Of a stretch of 64,000 nucleotides of DNA, positions 24,301 to 32,516 are shown one piece after another (the first letter of the stretch is position 1; each line of letters begins with the position of its first letter). A program made the translations under genes and the position numbers. The notes beneath the pieces are model-generated. The model did no database searches. It was given only the letters and a program-made list of their open reading frames with translations, and was not told the origin of the DNA. This DNA is from Otis tarda (Eukaryota; Chordata; Aves; Otidiformes; Otididae): contig CM048557.1 in NCBI GenBank assembly GCA_026413225.1, forward strand, positions 67,074,987 to 67,138,986, written 5' to 3'.

Positions 24301-27300
24301 TTGTAAGGAACTGAGAAAGAAACCTCTGAAGAGGGAACTCCTGGGTGATGCAATGTGCTCCAGTGTGCTCAAATAGACCACAGGGAAGTGAATGACAAAG
24401 TGCCTTTTTCCTTTTAGCTCACTGAAGTGGTTCTGGGGATAGAGGCTTGCTATTTTGAGCAGTAGCATATCTTTTTCTGGAGCACAGATTACCACGGTGG
24501 TGGCTCTAAACCGACTTCCATCTTGAGAGCAGAAGAAAACACTAATCAAAGCTGCTTTCCCCTTCTGCTCTTCCCTCAGTGAAGAGCAATCACGGCTTGC
24601 AGCTAGGAAGTATGCACGTGTGGTGCAGAAGCTTGGCTTCCCTGCCAAGTTTCTGGACTTCAAGATACAGAATATGGTTGGGAGCTGCGACGTGAGGTTC
24701 CCCATCCGGCTGGAAGGCTTGGTTCTCACTCACCAGCAGTTCAGCAGGTATGTGGAAGTGAGTTACAAACCCACGCAACTTGGAGCAGTGTCTTTGTAAG
24801 CTGCAAATGGACTCAAATTCTGAGGTTGTACAAGCCTCGGAAAACAGAGTAATAATTAATTGGATACTGGATATCAAGCAGGTCTTTTGGTGAGCAAAAG
24901 ATGTGTTCACTGGTCCAGCAAGCATGAAGTGGCTGTAGATGCCATGTGTTACAATATAGTAAGGTTTATCTTCCGCAGTAACTCCTGTTCTGAGTGGGGC
25001 ACAGGCCCTCTGCTTAGTTGCCAGGATGATGTACAGCAGCTAGCAGTAATGTTTCCAGTGCTTGAAACCATGACTGACCCAATTCCATGTGAAGGGCTCT
25101 TCTAAATTGCCCTCCTGTGTGTTGCTCGCAGCTTTCTCCTTGAAGGGACACCATAACCACCAGCTTTAGAAACCTTGCAACTGGGAGCATCCTACACAAG
25201 TGTTCAGTCACTGCTGGGGTAAACTGGATGCACACCAGATCTGGTTAAGATGGGCTGAAGAACTGCAAAAAGCTGCTGGGTTCCTTGCTCAGCTGGTTAA
25301 TGAAGAAATTATCTTCTATAAAAGCTTTCTTTGACCATGAATAGTGACACAATCCTCAGTGTTGCTGCATATCGACAACGTGCACCAGATTTTCATTTAT
25401 CTGAGCAGTGCTGATCACAATTTTACTAGTCTCCTGTTATTGCAGAGTGCAATATCCAACCTTAGTGGGTATTTTTCTTCACTGCAGCCCATGTCAACAG
25501 GAAAATAACCAGTCTTGATCAAGCACTTCAGGTTTAATTGGAGCAGCTGTTAAGCTTCTTGAACCAGGCCTCTGCCCTTGCTCCATTGTGAACCTTTAAT
25601 ACTAAGCGGGCCTCTAAAGCATCTGGTTTGACAGGAGTTATCTGCAAGGATAAGGTTTCTGACCTTCAGGCATGAAGCCAGACTCCAGCTGCAGAATACA
25701 GAACTGAAAATCTGGTATGTTTCTGGGATACCACTTCAGTTCTTGCTGTCTGGATGTCTACAGGCCGTCATTTTAAAGTGAATCTGTAGTTGACTGATGG
25801 GCATGCTGTGCCTTCAGGATGGGCTTGTTCAGAACTAGTTATTGCCACCGCTGAGGAAAGGATGAAGATGTCAGCACTGACAAAATCAAAATTCAGTTGT
25901 GTCTTTTATTAGCACCGCATTTAATATTTTGCATGTAACTTGGGGACTAAATATACACTAAAGATTCATTTGGCTGTCATCTTGTCTTAGTTGCACAAGA
26001 TGCTTCCTGGTAAGGACTTTTTGCAGACTAAGGATTTGAGTACTGTTTGAAGATTACAATGATGGTTTCAATGCTATGTAAAATCAGATTCAGAAGTGGC
26101 TCAGGATTCTTTAAAAGTAAGCATGAAGAACTCCTACCCATTCCAGCTGGGACTACCAGGTTTCTCTTGATGTCTAAAAAACCTGACTTGCTTTCTCTGG
26201 GTAGCTAGCTGAAATCTGTGTGTTTAATTACTCTATTGTTAGTGTGATTAAAGAGCATTTTATGCATACAACACTGCAAAGGTATTTGTTTTTTTTTTTT
26301 TTTACTAATCTTACCTGCTTGTTTTGAAACAGCTATGAACCTGAACTATTTCCTGGCCTTATTTATAGGATGGTCAAACCAAGGATAGTGCTGCTTATCT
26401 TTGTGTCTGGAAAAGTGGTTCTGACTGGTGAGTGGCCTTCCTCTGTATACCTGTAATCAAGTGCTACCACATCTTCTGAGAAAGCATTTAAATTGAACAT
26501 TAGCTAAAGTAATATCTTGCCACAGTAAAGCCACTCAGCGATCTTTGATGCCTACTGCTGCTTATCCGTGTTTTCTGCAGTTAACAATGTCAGTATTGTT
26601 GCACTAGAATGCTGTATTGCTTCATATAGCCTCTCAGCTTTCCACGTCGTTAAACCTGAGTATCTTTATTCAAAGCATAATGCCACGTGTCAATGTACAG
26701 GATCCCAACAGGATGCTGTGACATGCTAGGAACTACTCAAGTCACTTAAATATGAATATCACAATAAGCAATTTAAAATTGCTTGGACAGGAAGCAAACT
26801 TCTTAAAACACTTCACTGACAACATTTTAGTAGGAATTATTAGAGGAAAGGGTGGAGATCTAAGATCTTGTTCCAGACTGTTTGGCAAAACACTCATGAG
26901 GCAAAAGCCTTGCTGAGTAAGCGTGCTCAGGAGATATCTGTACCTCAGATCCCGTGTCAAAAGAGTTGAATTCCTGAGTGCGTGTTCCTAACATGTTCTT
27001 TTGTAAAGCTTATGAAAATACTTATTCAGATGTACTGAAAGGTAAACGGTATTGTTCGCAGAGGACCTGAATACTGTATGTATATTCACAGCGCAGCTTT
27101 GAGGTACGTGAAAGACAAAAGTGAAGTGCCTGCATTAACCAGAGATTCTTGCCATCATAAATCACGAGTGAGCTCTGTCTCAATGAAGAATGGGGCACTC
27201 AATACATAGTTTAACTGCTTTTCACCTCCAAAGTCCCCACACCTTCTTAGGTCCAGTAAAATCATACTGGCCAATTCCATTCCATTGATACTTGCATTTT

Positions 27301-28112
27301 TGGGTACACTAAGGTGGAATGGAACGGGCCAGTATGATTTTATTGACTACCATTCTGAGGGAAAGGTTTACACGCTTACCCTGAGTGCCGCTTAATCCAA
27401 CTGCTAGGTCATTCAAACACAGTTATGGCTAGTATTTGTTGCGCTAGCATGGTAGAGTGGCATCACTGACAAAGAATGTTCCTACAGTTAGCGTACAAGA
27501 ATTAGTATTGAAGATTTGCTTGAAGTAATATGGAAAAGGCTGGCTTTGAAATGACACAGGCGCCCTAACAAAGCTTAAAAATGAAAAAGCTCCTCAGAAC
27601 TGGAGGAGAGGAGTTCTCAAGCTGTAGATCAACTTCTAGTGTTGGAATAAATGCTCTTCATTCCTTGTTTCTGTCTTTACACTTACCTTATCAAGAGGCA
27701 GAGCTGTTATTGTTAAGCAGATAATACCATGGTTCTTCTCAGTTGCAGGTTTTCTTCAAAGCCAATGCTTTGCACCTGTCAAGAGTAGCCAACTCCTGTT
27801 TTCATTCCACAGATTAAACAAAACTAGTCTAGTCGTAAAGCAAAGCAAGCTAGAAATTGTTCTTTGTGAGGCAGCAGAAGCATTATATAAATTCTGCCTT
27901 AAACTAATAATAAGTTGTTTTTAAATGCCTGTGTTTCTTGATGGTTTGTAATCTTATTAGGTTTGAGTTGCATTCAGTGATTCTCAACACTCTGTTAATT
28001 CTTAACCTGTTTTTTCCTAAATATCTTTCTAGGAGCAAAAGAGCGTTCTGAAATCTATGAGGCATTTGAGAACATCTACCCCATTCTGAAAGGTTTCAAG
28101 AAAGCATCATAA
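18314..28112 (+). CDS. TBPL2: TATA-box-binding protein-like 2 (TBP2/TRF3), 7 coding exons, 326 aa
   Basis: Joined exons are 18314-18364, 21414-21820, 22855-22942, 23609-23700, 24580-24747, 26333-26427 and 28033-28112 (981 nt including stop). Every junction keeps phase and has AG acceptors and GT donors. Residues 1-145 are a variable acidic N-terminus that carries the [11 protein letters not shown] motif seen in TBP-family proteins. Residues from about 146 to 325 form the two-repeat saddle DNA-binding core. The four Phe residues that kink TATA DNA in TBP are present (F184, F201, F275, F292). The family acts in the nucleus as a germline/oocyte and early-embryo TBP substitute with TFIIA/TFIIB. 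It is TBPL2 rather than TBP because there is no glutamine tract, the N-terminus has the TBPL2-specific '[12 protein letters not shown]' block, and the gene lies next to ATG14. The start is the first in-frame ATG after a stop and has a strong Kozak context (CCCATGG). The protein is shorter than human TBPL2 (about 375 aa), with the loss confined to the N-terminus. Confidence 0.95.
18385..18404 (-). terminator. Pol III T-run terminator of the tRNA-Gly gene
   Basis: On the minus strand, just past the tRNA 3' end, the sequence reads TTCTGTTTTGCTTTTTATTTTC. This offers TTTT, TTTTT and TTTT runs in succession, the standard RNA polymerase III stop signal with back-ups. It supports an active rather than decayed tRNA gene. 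Confidence 0.8.
18408..18479 (-). tRNA. trnG-UCC: tRNA-Gly (anticodon UCC)
   Basis: The minus strand reads as a complete 72-nt cloverleaf. The acceptor stem GCGTTGG pairs with CCAACGC and the discriminator base is A at 18408. The A-box region TGGTATAGTGGTGAGCATAG and the B box GGTTCGATTCC are intact. The anticodon stem-loop CTGCCTTCCAAGCAG has anticodon TCC at 18446-18444. Downstream on the minus strand, the T-runs TTTT and TTTTT within about 20 nt form a normal Pol III terminator. No CCA is encoded, as expected in eukaryotes. The gene appears functional and nearly identical to vertebrate tRNA-Gly(UCC). It lies inside TBPL2 intron 1 and is transcribed head-on toward TBPL2 exon 1. Confidence 0.97.
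20320..20690 (-). mobile_element. CR1: CR1 LINE 3'-end fragment (minus orientation)
   Basis: The plus strand starts at the reverse complement of the CR1 tail (AGAATGGTTATGGTTGGAAG) and continues through GGACCTTCAAAGCCCATCCA, 'GGGGCATCCACCACCTCTCT', 'CCCCTTGTCCTGTTGCTACA' and 'TTCTCCAGGCTGAACAAC'. The element therefore points left, with its 3' end at about 20320. Around 370 bp remain. The minus-strand open frame here contains the CR1 ORF2 C-terminal end followed by the 3' UTR and is not a host gene. It lies in TBPL2 intron 1, antisense to the gene. Confidence 0.93.
21414..21820 (+). CDS. TBPL2: TBPL2 coding exon 2
   Basis: Encodes residues 18-152 plus two bases of Q153, between acceptor CTTCAAG and donor ACA|GTAAGT. 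It carries most of the variable N-terminal domain: [11 protein letters not shown] (shared with mammalian TBPL2), an acidic Ser/Glu-rich stretch, and the [20 protein letters not shown] segment that leads into the saddle core. The open frame runs straight into a TAA within the donor, so splicing there is required. Confidence 0.93.
21821..22854 (+). other. TBPL2: TBPL2 intron 2
   Basis: A 1.03-kb GT-AG intron with donor GTAAGT and acceptor CATTCCTCAG. I see no embedded gene or recognisable repeat apart from a short A-run near 22267-22280. Confidence 0.85.
22855..22942 (+). CDS. TBPL2: TBPL2 coding exon 3
   Basis: Encodes the end of Q153 and residues 154-182 ([20 protein letters not shown] onward to AEYNPK), the opening of the first TBP saddle repeat. 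The donor is AAG|GTAAAT (phase 0). This is one of the most conserved exons in the TBP family and is intact. Confidence 0.95.
22943..23608 (+). other. TBPL2: TBPL2 intron 3
   Basis: A 666-bp GT-AG intron with acceptor TTTGTAG. I see nothing else in it. Confidence 0.85.
23609..23700 (+). CDS. TBPL2: TBPL2 coding exon 4
   Basis: Encodes residues 183-212 ([19 protein letters not shown] through VCTGAK) and two bases of S213. It includes the DNA-intercalating Phe pair of repeat 1, F184 and F201. The donor is AAAAG|GTATTT, a weaker GT donor at its +5/+6 positions than the others in this gene. Confidence 0.95.
23701..24579 (+). other. TBPL2: TBPL2 intron 4
   Basis: An 879-bp GT-AG intron with acceptor CTTCCCTCAG. 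No embedded feature is visible. Confidence 0.85.
24580..24747 (+). CDS. TBPL2: TBPL2 coding exon 5
   Basis: Encodes residues 213-268 plus two bases of S269. It contains the basic inter-repeat helix ([20 protein letters not shown]) and the start of saddle repeat 2 ([20 protein letters not shown]). The donor is AGCAG|GTATGT. Confidence 0.95.
24748..26332 (+). other. TBPL2: TBPL2 intron 5
   Basis: A 1.58-kb GT-AG intron ending in a poly-T tract and acceptor TTTTGAAACAG. I see no gene or repeat. Confidence 0.85.
26333..26427 (+). CDS. TBPL2: TBPL2 coding exon 6
   Basis: Encodes the end of S269, residues 270-300, and one base of G301 ([20 protein letters not shown] onward). It carries the second DNA-intercalating Phe pair, F275 and F292. 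The donor is ACTG|GTGAGT. Confidence 0.95.
26428..28032 (+). other. TBPL2: TBPL2 intron 6, with a long hairpin
   Basis: A 1.6-kb GT-AG intron with acceptor CTTTCTAG. Its one standout feature is the inverted repeat at 27257-27342, listed separately. Confidence 0.85.
27257..27342. repeat. Inverted repeat / candidate pre-miRNA-like hairpin
   Basis: The left arm 27257-27284 (starting TAAAATCATACTGGCC) is the reverse complement of the right arm 27315-27342 at 26 of 28 positions; the only mismatch is an adjacent AA/CG pair. The loop is 30 nt. Pairing can be extended weakly outward (GGTCC..AGT against the complement of TTGACTACC) and into the loop. A single hairpin of about 86 nt with one small internal loop is the shape of a microRNA precursor or of a tiny palindromic transposon. 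I do not recognise the arm sequence as a named microRNA family. As an RNA it could be read from either strand, since both transcripts fold. Confidence 0.6.
28033..28112 (+). CDS. TBPL2: TBPL2 coding exon 7 (last)
   Basis: Encodes the end of G301 and residues 302-326 ([20 protein letters not shown] then FKKAS) with a TAA stop at 28110-28112. This is the closing helix of the TBP saddle. The protein ends one residue past the usual FKKA, as in several TBPL2 orthologues. No canonical AATAAA is obvious in the next several hundred bases, so the 3' end is undefined. Confidence 0.95.
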
Positions 28113-30780
28113 CATGGCCCGTAAAGCAAATAAGAATAATACGTGGGTTTGTATTATGATGCGTGGAACAGAAGCAAGGGTTTTGCAGGACCCAAGTGTA
28201 CAGTTGTGGATTATTAAGCGAATGATGCTATTCTGAGTGCTGTAAATACTGATGCCTTTCCATAGTTTGTGAAATGGGTTTTTGCTTTCAGATTAGCTGT
28301 CTGAAATCCGCTTGAGTTCTGACAACTTCTGTCAAGCTGGAAAAAAATTGCCAAATGAACGTACTTTTAATAGAATGCACACTGAGGTGGCACTTGAAAG
28401 TGTTTTGTAATAGGAAACCACGTGTCTCTTCCCCTGCTGAAAAAGTGAATCAACACTGCACTTCAAACTAGCTTTATCAAAATCCTCAGCTTTAAGCATA
28501 CTGAGACCTGGCTCCTGCAGTGTTTGTGTTTTCATGTTTAAACTAAAAATATATTTTTGTTTACAATATAGCTTACAAAATCCAGCATGAGTCGATTTTG
28601 GTATTTTGAAGACAGTGATTGTAGAGAACATATGCCGAATCCCTCTGATCCTACTGGCTGGATAAACCCTTGTGTGTAATGGTGCTGGTACTGCCTTTAC
28701 AGAGAAAACATTCAAGGCCCCTGAGAATGCTGGAACAGACCTAGAAAGTGTGTGCAGGTGGAGGAGTAACTAAGCAAATTATCTAATTGGTCATGGCACA
28801 AATTAGATTTTAACAAAATGGTGCCCAATTGTATTATCAAAGTCCCCTCAGATGGTGGGAGTTTGTTGCTTGGTGCAGATAAAAACACGTTGGTTAGGAA
28901 CTGCCTTTAAAATGGACTTGAGGAAAACAGAAAAAGCCTTGGATGCTCAAGACTTATCTGGGTTATTTAACTAGAGTTCAGCCAAAACTGGGTAATTTCG
29001 CAGCTAAAACAGTGGGGTTCTTGTACTTTGTTTTATGTCTGAGCGAACTCATGGCTTCCTTTGCAAAAGGTGTTATGCCCAGATGGGCGATGTGACTATG
29101 CACAGTGCAAACACCATCCCTTGGCTATTCTGTGATTCTGGTACCTTCTAGGATTCCCTGGAAGCAAGGGGTTTTTTTTTTCCAGAAGAGGGCTTTAGTG
29201 CTGCTGGGATTTGTCTTGTGTTCTCCCCTTGTTTCCTGCTGAAGATGGGATAGATGTCAGGAAGCTCCAGGAGCCACTAGAGGCTGCTGTTAGATGACTT
29301 AAGTGTAACCCTGCCCAAAAGCCGCTACCTCTGTCCTTCGCGGTGGAAACACATAACATGGGCAATGGCCTCGTGTACAGAACAGGCTGTCACAGTCTTG
29401 CTGGGCTTAGTTTTGCTGTCTCAAGTTTATTTCTGATTCAGTGAGGATGCGATTCCAACTTTTGTGTCTGTAATATGTCTCACAAGTGCTTTTTATAACT
29501 GTGTCTCTGCTCCTCTGGAAAAAAGTCTGAAAAACTTCATGTGCTTCCTTATGATAAACTGGTCTTAACTACGTTATCAGTTTCTTTGTCACAGTCAAAC
29601 TGTGGATTTCCACGCTCAAATCTATTCTAAACAGAGACTTACTTCTCTGTTTGTTTTCTAACACTGTAGACTTTCCACAGCTATGGGCTGGACTTTTATT
29701 TGCACTGGAGCTGTACAAGCTGATAAGCTTGAGTTACAATAATCTTTTGCAAGTGGAAAAACAACAACCTGTTCTTGCTGGGATGCTGGAAGAAGTTTAT
29801 CTAAGATGAGCCCTCTTCAAGAAATTGCGTTTTCGTTAAGAGCTTTGCCACATAATTTCATGAGTGAAGTTAATGCTCTTTAAAAGTGTAGATAAAGCCT
29901 TAAAGATAAGAAATGGGCTCTGTGCCTTTTCACTGAGCTACTGATAACTCAATGTTTGTTATGGTAACTCTTGTCTTAAAAACAACTATCTTGGTTCTAC
30001 CTACATAGCGCTGGTTTATGCTAGGGTTTTGCAGCGCTTAAATACACAAGGAAGAGGAAACAATATAGGCAGGGATTTATTTTTTAACTGGGGCATGGTT
30101 TGGGTGTGGTTTTTTTAAAAGGAGTGTTGCTTTAAGTTATTTCTGGCTTGTGCAGACTGTCTCTTCTAAGTGCCTGGTGCTTCCCACTATATCCTGACAC
30201 AGAGGACTGGCTCTCTGCTTCTGGATACTAATTATCAGACCTATTTAACTCAATTCTGGTGCCAACTTTGAGCGTGGGGTGAGGGAACCTACTAACTCGC
30301 TGCTCCTGAGGATGCATACCAATATTTGCTGCTTTTCTTGTACAAATTGTTCTTGGTGGTGTTGTAAATGTAACCCCAAGGGACTGACTTCGGTAGGTAT
30401 GCATAGTTTGGGGGGTGGTGGCTGGCTATGGTGGAGATGCCCCTCTTGGGACTGCAATGAGGATGAACTGCAGTTGGAGCCCCAGTACTGCCCTGCTACC
30501 GGTCTGGGTGTCCTATGCTGGGAAGTCAAATGTGAGGTTCATGTGAATGCCCATCACCCCAGGAAGAGAGTACAGCCACACTGCTTACTGCAGGCTTTAG
30601 TTAGCATGGTGGTAGGTCTGCAATGGATGCTGTCGTCTTTTCTTTGCAAAAAGTAAAGTAAAAAAAAAAAAAAAAAGTAAATTTGCACCATTTCCTTACC
30701 AGGCCCTGTGGAGCTGGGCTGGCCCAGCCCCCTATTGTGGGGCAGGGCCTGTACCCACTGCTACCCTGTGGGAGCAGAGG
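28113..30780. other. TBPL2 3' flank and intergenic DNA upstream of ATG14
   Basis: About 2.7 kb that should include the TBPL2 3' UTR. I found no coding exon and no clear AATAAA close to the stop. A possible decayed CR1-like tail word (ATTCTGTGATTCTGG) at about 29128 is too short to call. GC content rises from about 30.68 kb into the ATG14 CpG island. Confidence 0.6.
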
Positions 30781-30935
30781 CAGGACCCCTCCTCCTTCCT
30801 TCAGCAGGTGCTGCGGGCAGCCGGGCTCTGGTGCTGGGGGGAAAAAAAACCCGAAATGTTTCATTTTTAAAGCCCTGACTGCGCTCCCTCTTCCCGCAAC
30901 GCTTGCCCTGCGGAGGGGGGATCCCAACGCCCCCG

Positions 30936-31030
30936 GGGCTGGGCAGGGGGTCGAGGAACGGGGTGTCCGTGTGTCCCCTGCCGCGGGGTTGGGCAGGGGG
31001 TCGAGGAAGGGGGTGTCCGTGTGCCCCGGG
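30936..31030. repeat. 50-bp tandem duplication in the ATG14 promoter
   Basis: The block GGGCAGGGGGTCGAGGAA at 30941 recurs exactly 50 bp later at 30991, followed in both copies by G-rich sequence and GGTGTCCGTGTG. Two copies are visible with only a few differences. The array lies about 130-220 bp upstream of the ATG14 start codon. Confidence 0.85.
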
Positions 31031-31128
31031 CCTGGGCGGCGGAGGGGGGTGTGTGAAGGAGGCCGAGCCCTGGGCCCAGCGCCTCCCCCCGCCCGCTTCC
31101 CACAATGCCCCTGCCCGAAAACAAAGTT

Positions 31129-31138
31129 CCCACGTGAC
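31129..31138. promoter_or_regulatory. E-box CACGTG, CLEAR-like (TFEB/USF/MITF type)
   Basis: The plus strand reads CCCACGTGAC, with the CACGTG core at 31131-31136. The minus strand gives GTCACGTGGG, which matches eight of ten bases of the palindromic CLEAR consensus GTCACGTGAC. It lies 24 bp upstream of the ATG14 ATG. The CLEAR motif is the known TFEB/TFE3 target in lysosome and autophagy promoters; USF binding is an equal alternative. Confidence 0.6.
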
Positions 31139-31159
31139 CGGCGGCGCGGGGAGCCCATC

Positions 31160-31389
31160 ATGGCGTCTCCCAGCGGCTGCCGGCCCCAGCCCGGCGGGCA
31201 GGGCGGTGGTGCCGGGGCCGGGGCTGGGGCTGGGCCGGCGGCTCTGCGGGGCGCCGAGGAGGACGCCGAGGGTCTGTACGTGGCGGTGGAGCGGTGCCCG
31301 CTCTGCAACACCACCCGCCGCCGCCTCACCTGCGCCAAGTGCGTCCAGAGCGGCGACTTCGTCTTCTTCGACGGCCGCGACTCCGAGAG
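31160..31389 (+). CDS. ATG14: ATG14 coding exon 1
   Basis: Encodes residues 1-76 and two bases of R77, with donor GAGAG|GTACCG. A Gly/Ala-rich low-complexity stretch (about residues 11-29, alternating GA) differs from mammals. It is followed by the near-invariant [20 protein letters not shown] segment and [14 protein letters not shown]. The cysteine pairs are C46/C49 and C58/C61. Confidence 0.96.
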
Positions 31390-32485
31390 GTACCGGTGGC
31401 CCTGAGGGAACGGGGATGGCGGGGAGGAGGGGGCACGGGGCTCCCTCTCCCTCCCCTGCCCCGCCTCGCCGTGCGCTGCGGCCGTTGTGCTGCCCCTCCC
31501 CCGCTGCCCTCAGGGCCGGGAGGAGGGGGCGGTTTGTGTCCGTGTGTCCCCCCCCCCAGTCCCCGTTTTCCGCCGTCCAGCCGCTGCCCTGGGGCGGGGT
31601 CGGTAAACAGGGGCCGGGGGGGGTCTGGGTGTGGGGTGGGGGGATCGGTCCTGCCGCTGTCTGCTGGGAGGGGCTGCCCCATACAGGCAGAGCAGGACCC
31701 ACAACGTGTTAATAATAATAATAATAATAATTAATATATATGAGCCAACTTTCACTTAGTCAGGTGGAGCTGTCAGCAGGCGCACCGGTATGGATGTGGC
31801 CGCCAGAAGCTGCAGGGAGTTCAGGGCAAAAAGAGAGCCATGCGGTAGGATATTCAGCATGCACATCCATTTTCAGCAGCACGTGTTAAACCGGTAGTCA
31901 TCTAAATCGTTAAACGAAATCAGGAAGGTCTGCAAGAAAACAACACCTATTTTTATTTTCCTGTCTGTATAAATACTCCTAATCACAGACCCTCTTTTAG
32001 AATTACACAAAGTACTCCGCTCGAGTTAATCAGGCACCTTCCTGCGAAGCGTTGGCTCTACGGGAGGGCGCTGAGTGAGTGTGACATCAATAAGCGAATA
32101 TTCTCGTTACGTGACTCAGATGCAGGTCACCTCTCCGGAGCTGTCATTCGCAGCGTGTCCACCCCAAATTCTTTAAAAGTCTGCCCAGCACTGTCTCCAG
32201 AATAGCTCTGATTTCTGGCTGGTGCCGTGTTCCTGGTCCTTCATTCGTAGCTTCGTTAGCAGCTGTTGAGAGTGATTTCTTGAACTATTTTGGGAAGGCG
32301 GTAAGCAGCGTGCGGTGCGGTGTGGTCCTCGCACCAAAGGCCCGTCTCATCCTTCTGCCAAACACCGGAACAGCCAAGGGGAGAGCCGTGTCTGTCCTCC
32401 GTCAGCGTCGGTGGGGGTGGGCACAGGGTGTCAGCCAGCATGAATCAGCTTGCAAAATTGAGACCTTAGTCTACCACTGGATATG

Positions 32486-32516
<31 letters not shown>

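Larger units (their letters stand above)
30780..31680 (+). promoter_or_regulatory. ATG14: ATG14 CpG-island promoter
   Basis: A GC- and CpG-rich block surrounds ATG14 exon 1. It includes a 50-bp tandem duplication (30936-31030), a TTCCCACAATGCC word near 31097 resembling a ZNF143/THAP11-type core, and a CACGTG E-box at 31131-31136. It is a typical broad vertebrate housekeeping promoter with no TATA box seen. The exact start site cannot be set from sequence. Confidence 0.8.

Noticed and set aside
29100-29150. Possible CR1 tail (ATTCTGTGATTCTGG)
   Set aside because: The match is only about 15 bases, with none of the upstream CR1 tail blocks.
30601-31734. Several 118-313-aa frames around ATG14 exon 1 on both strands
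   Set aside because: Only the frame containing MASPSG...CPLCN is supported by homology and splicing. The others are GC-island shadows.
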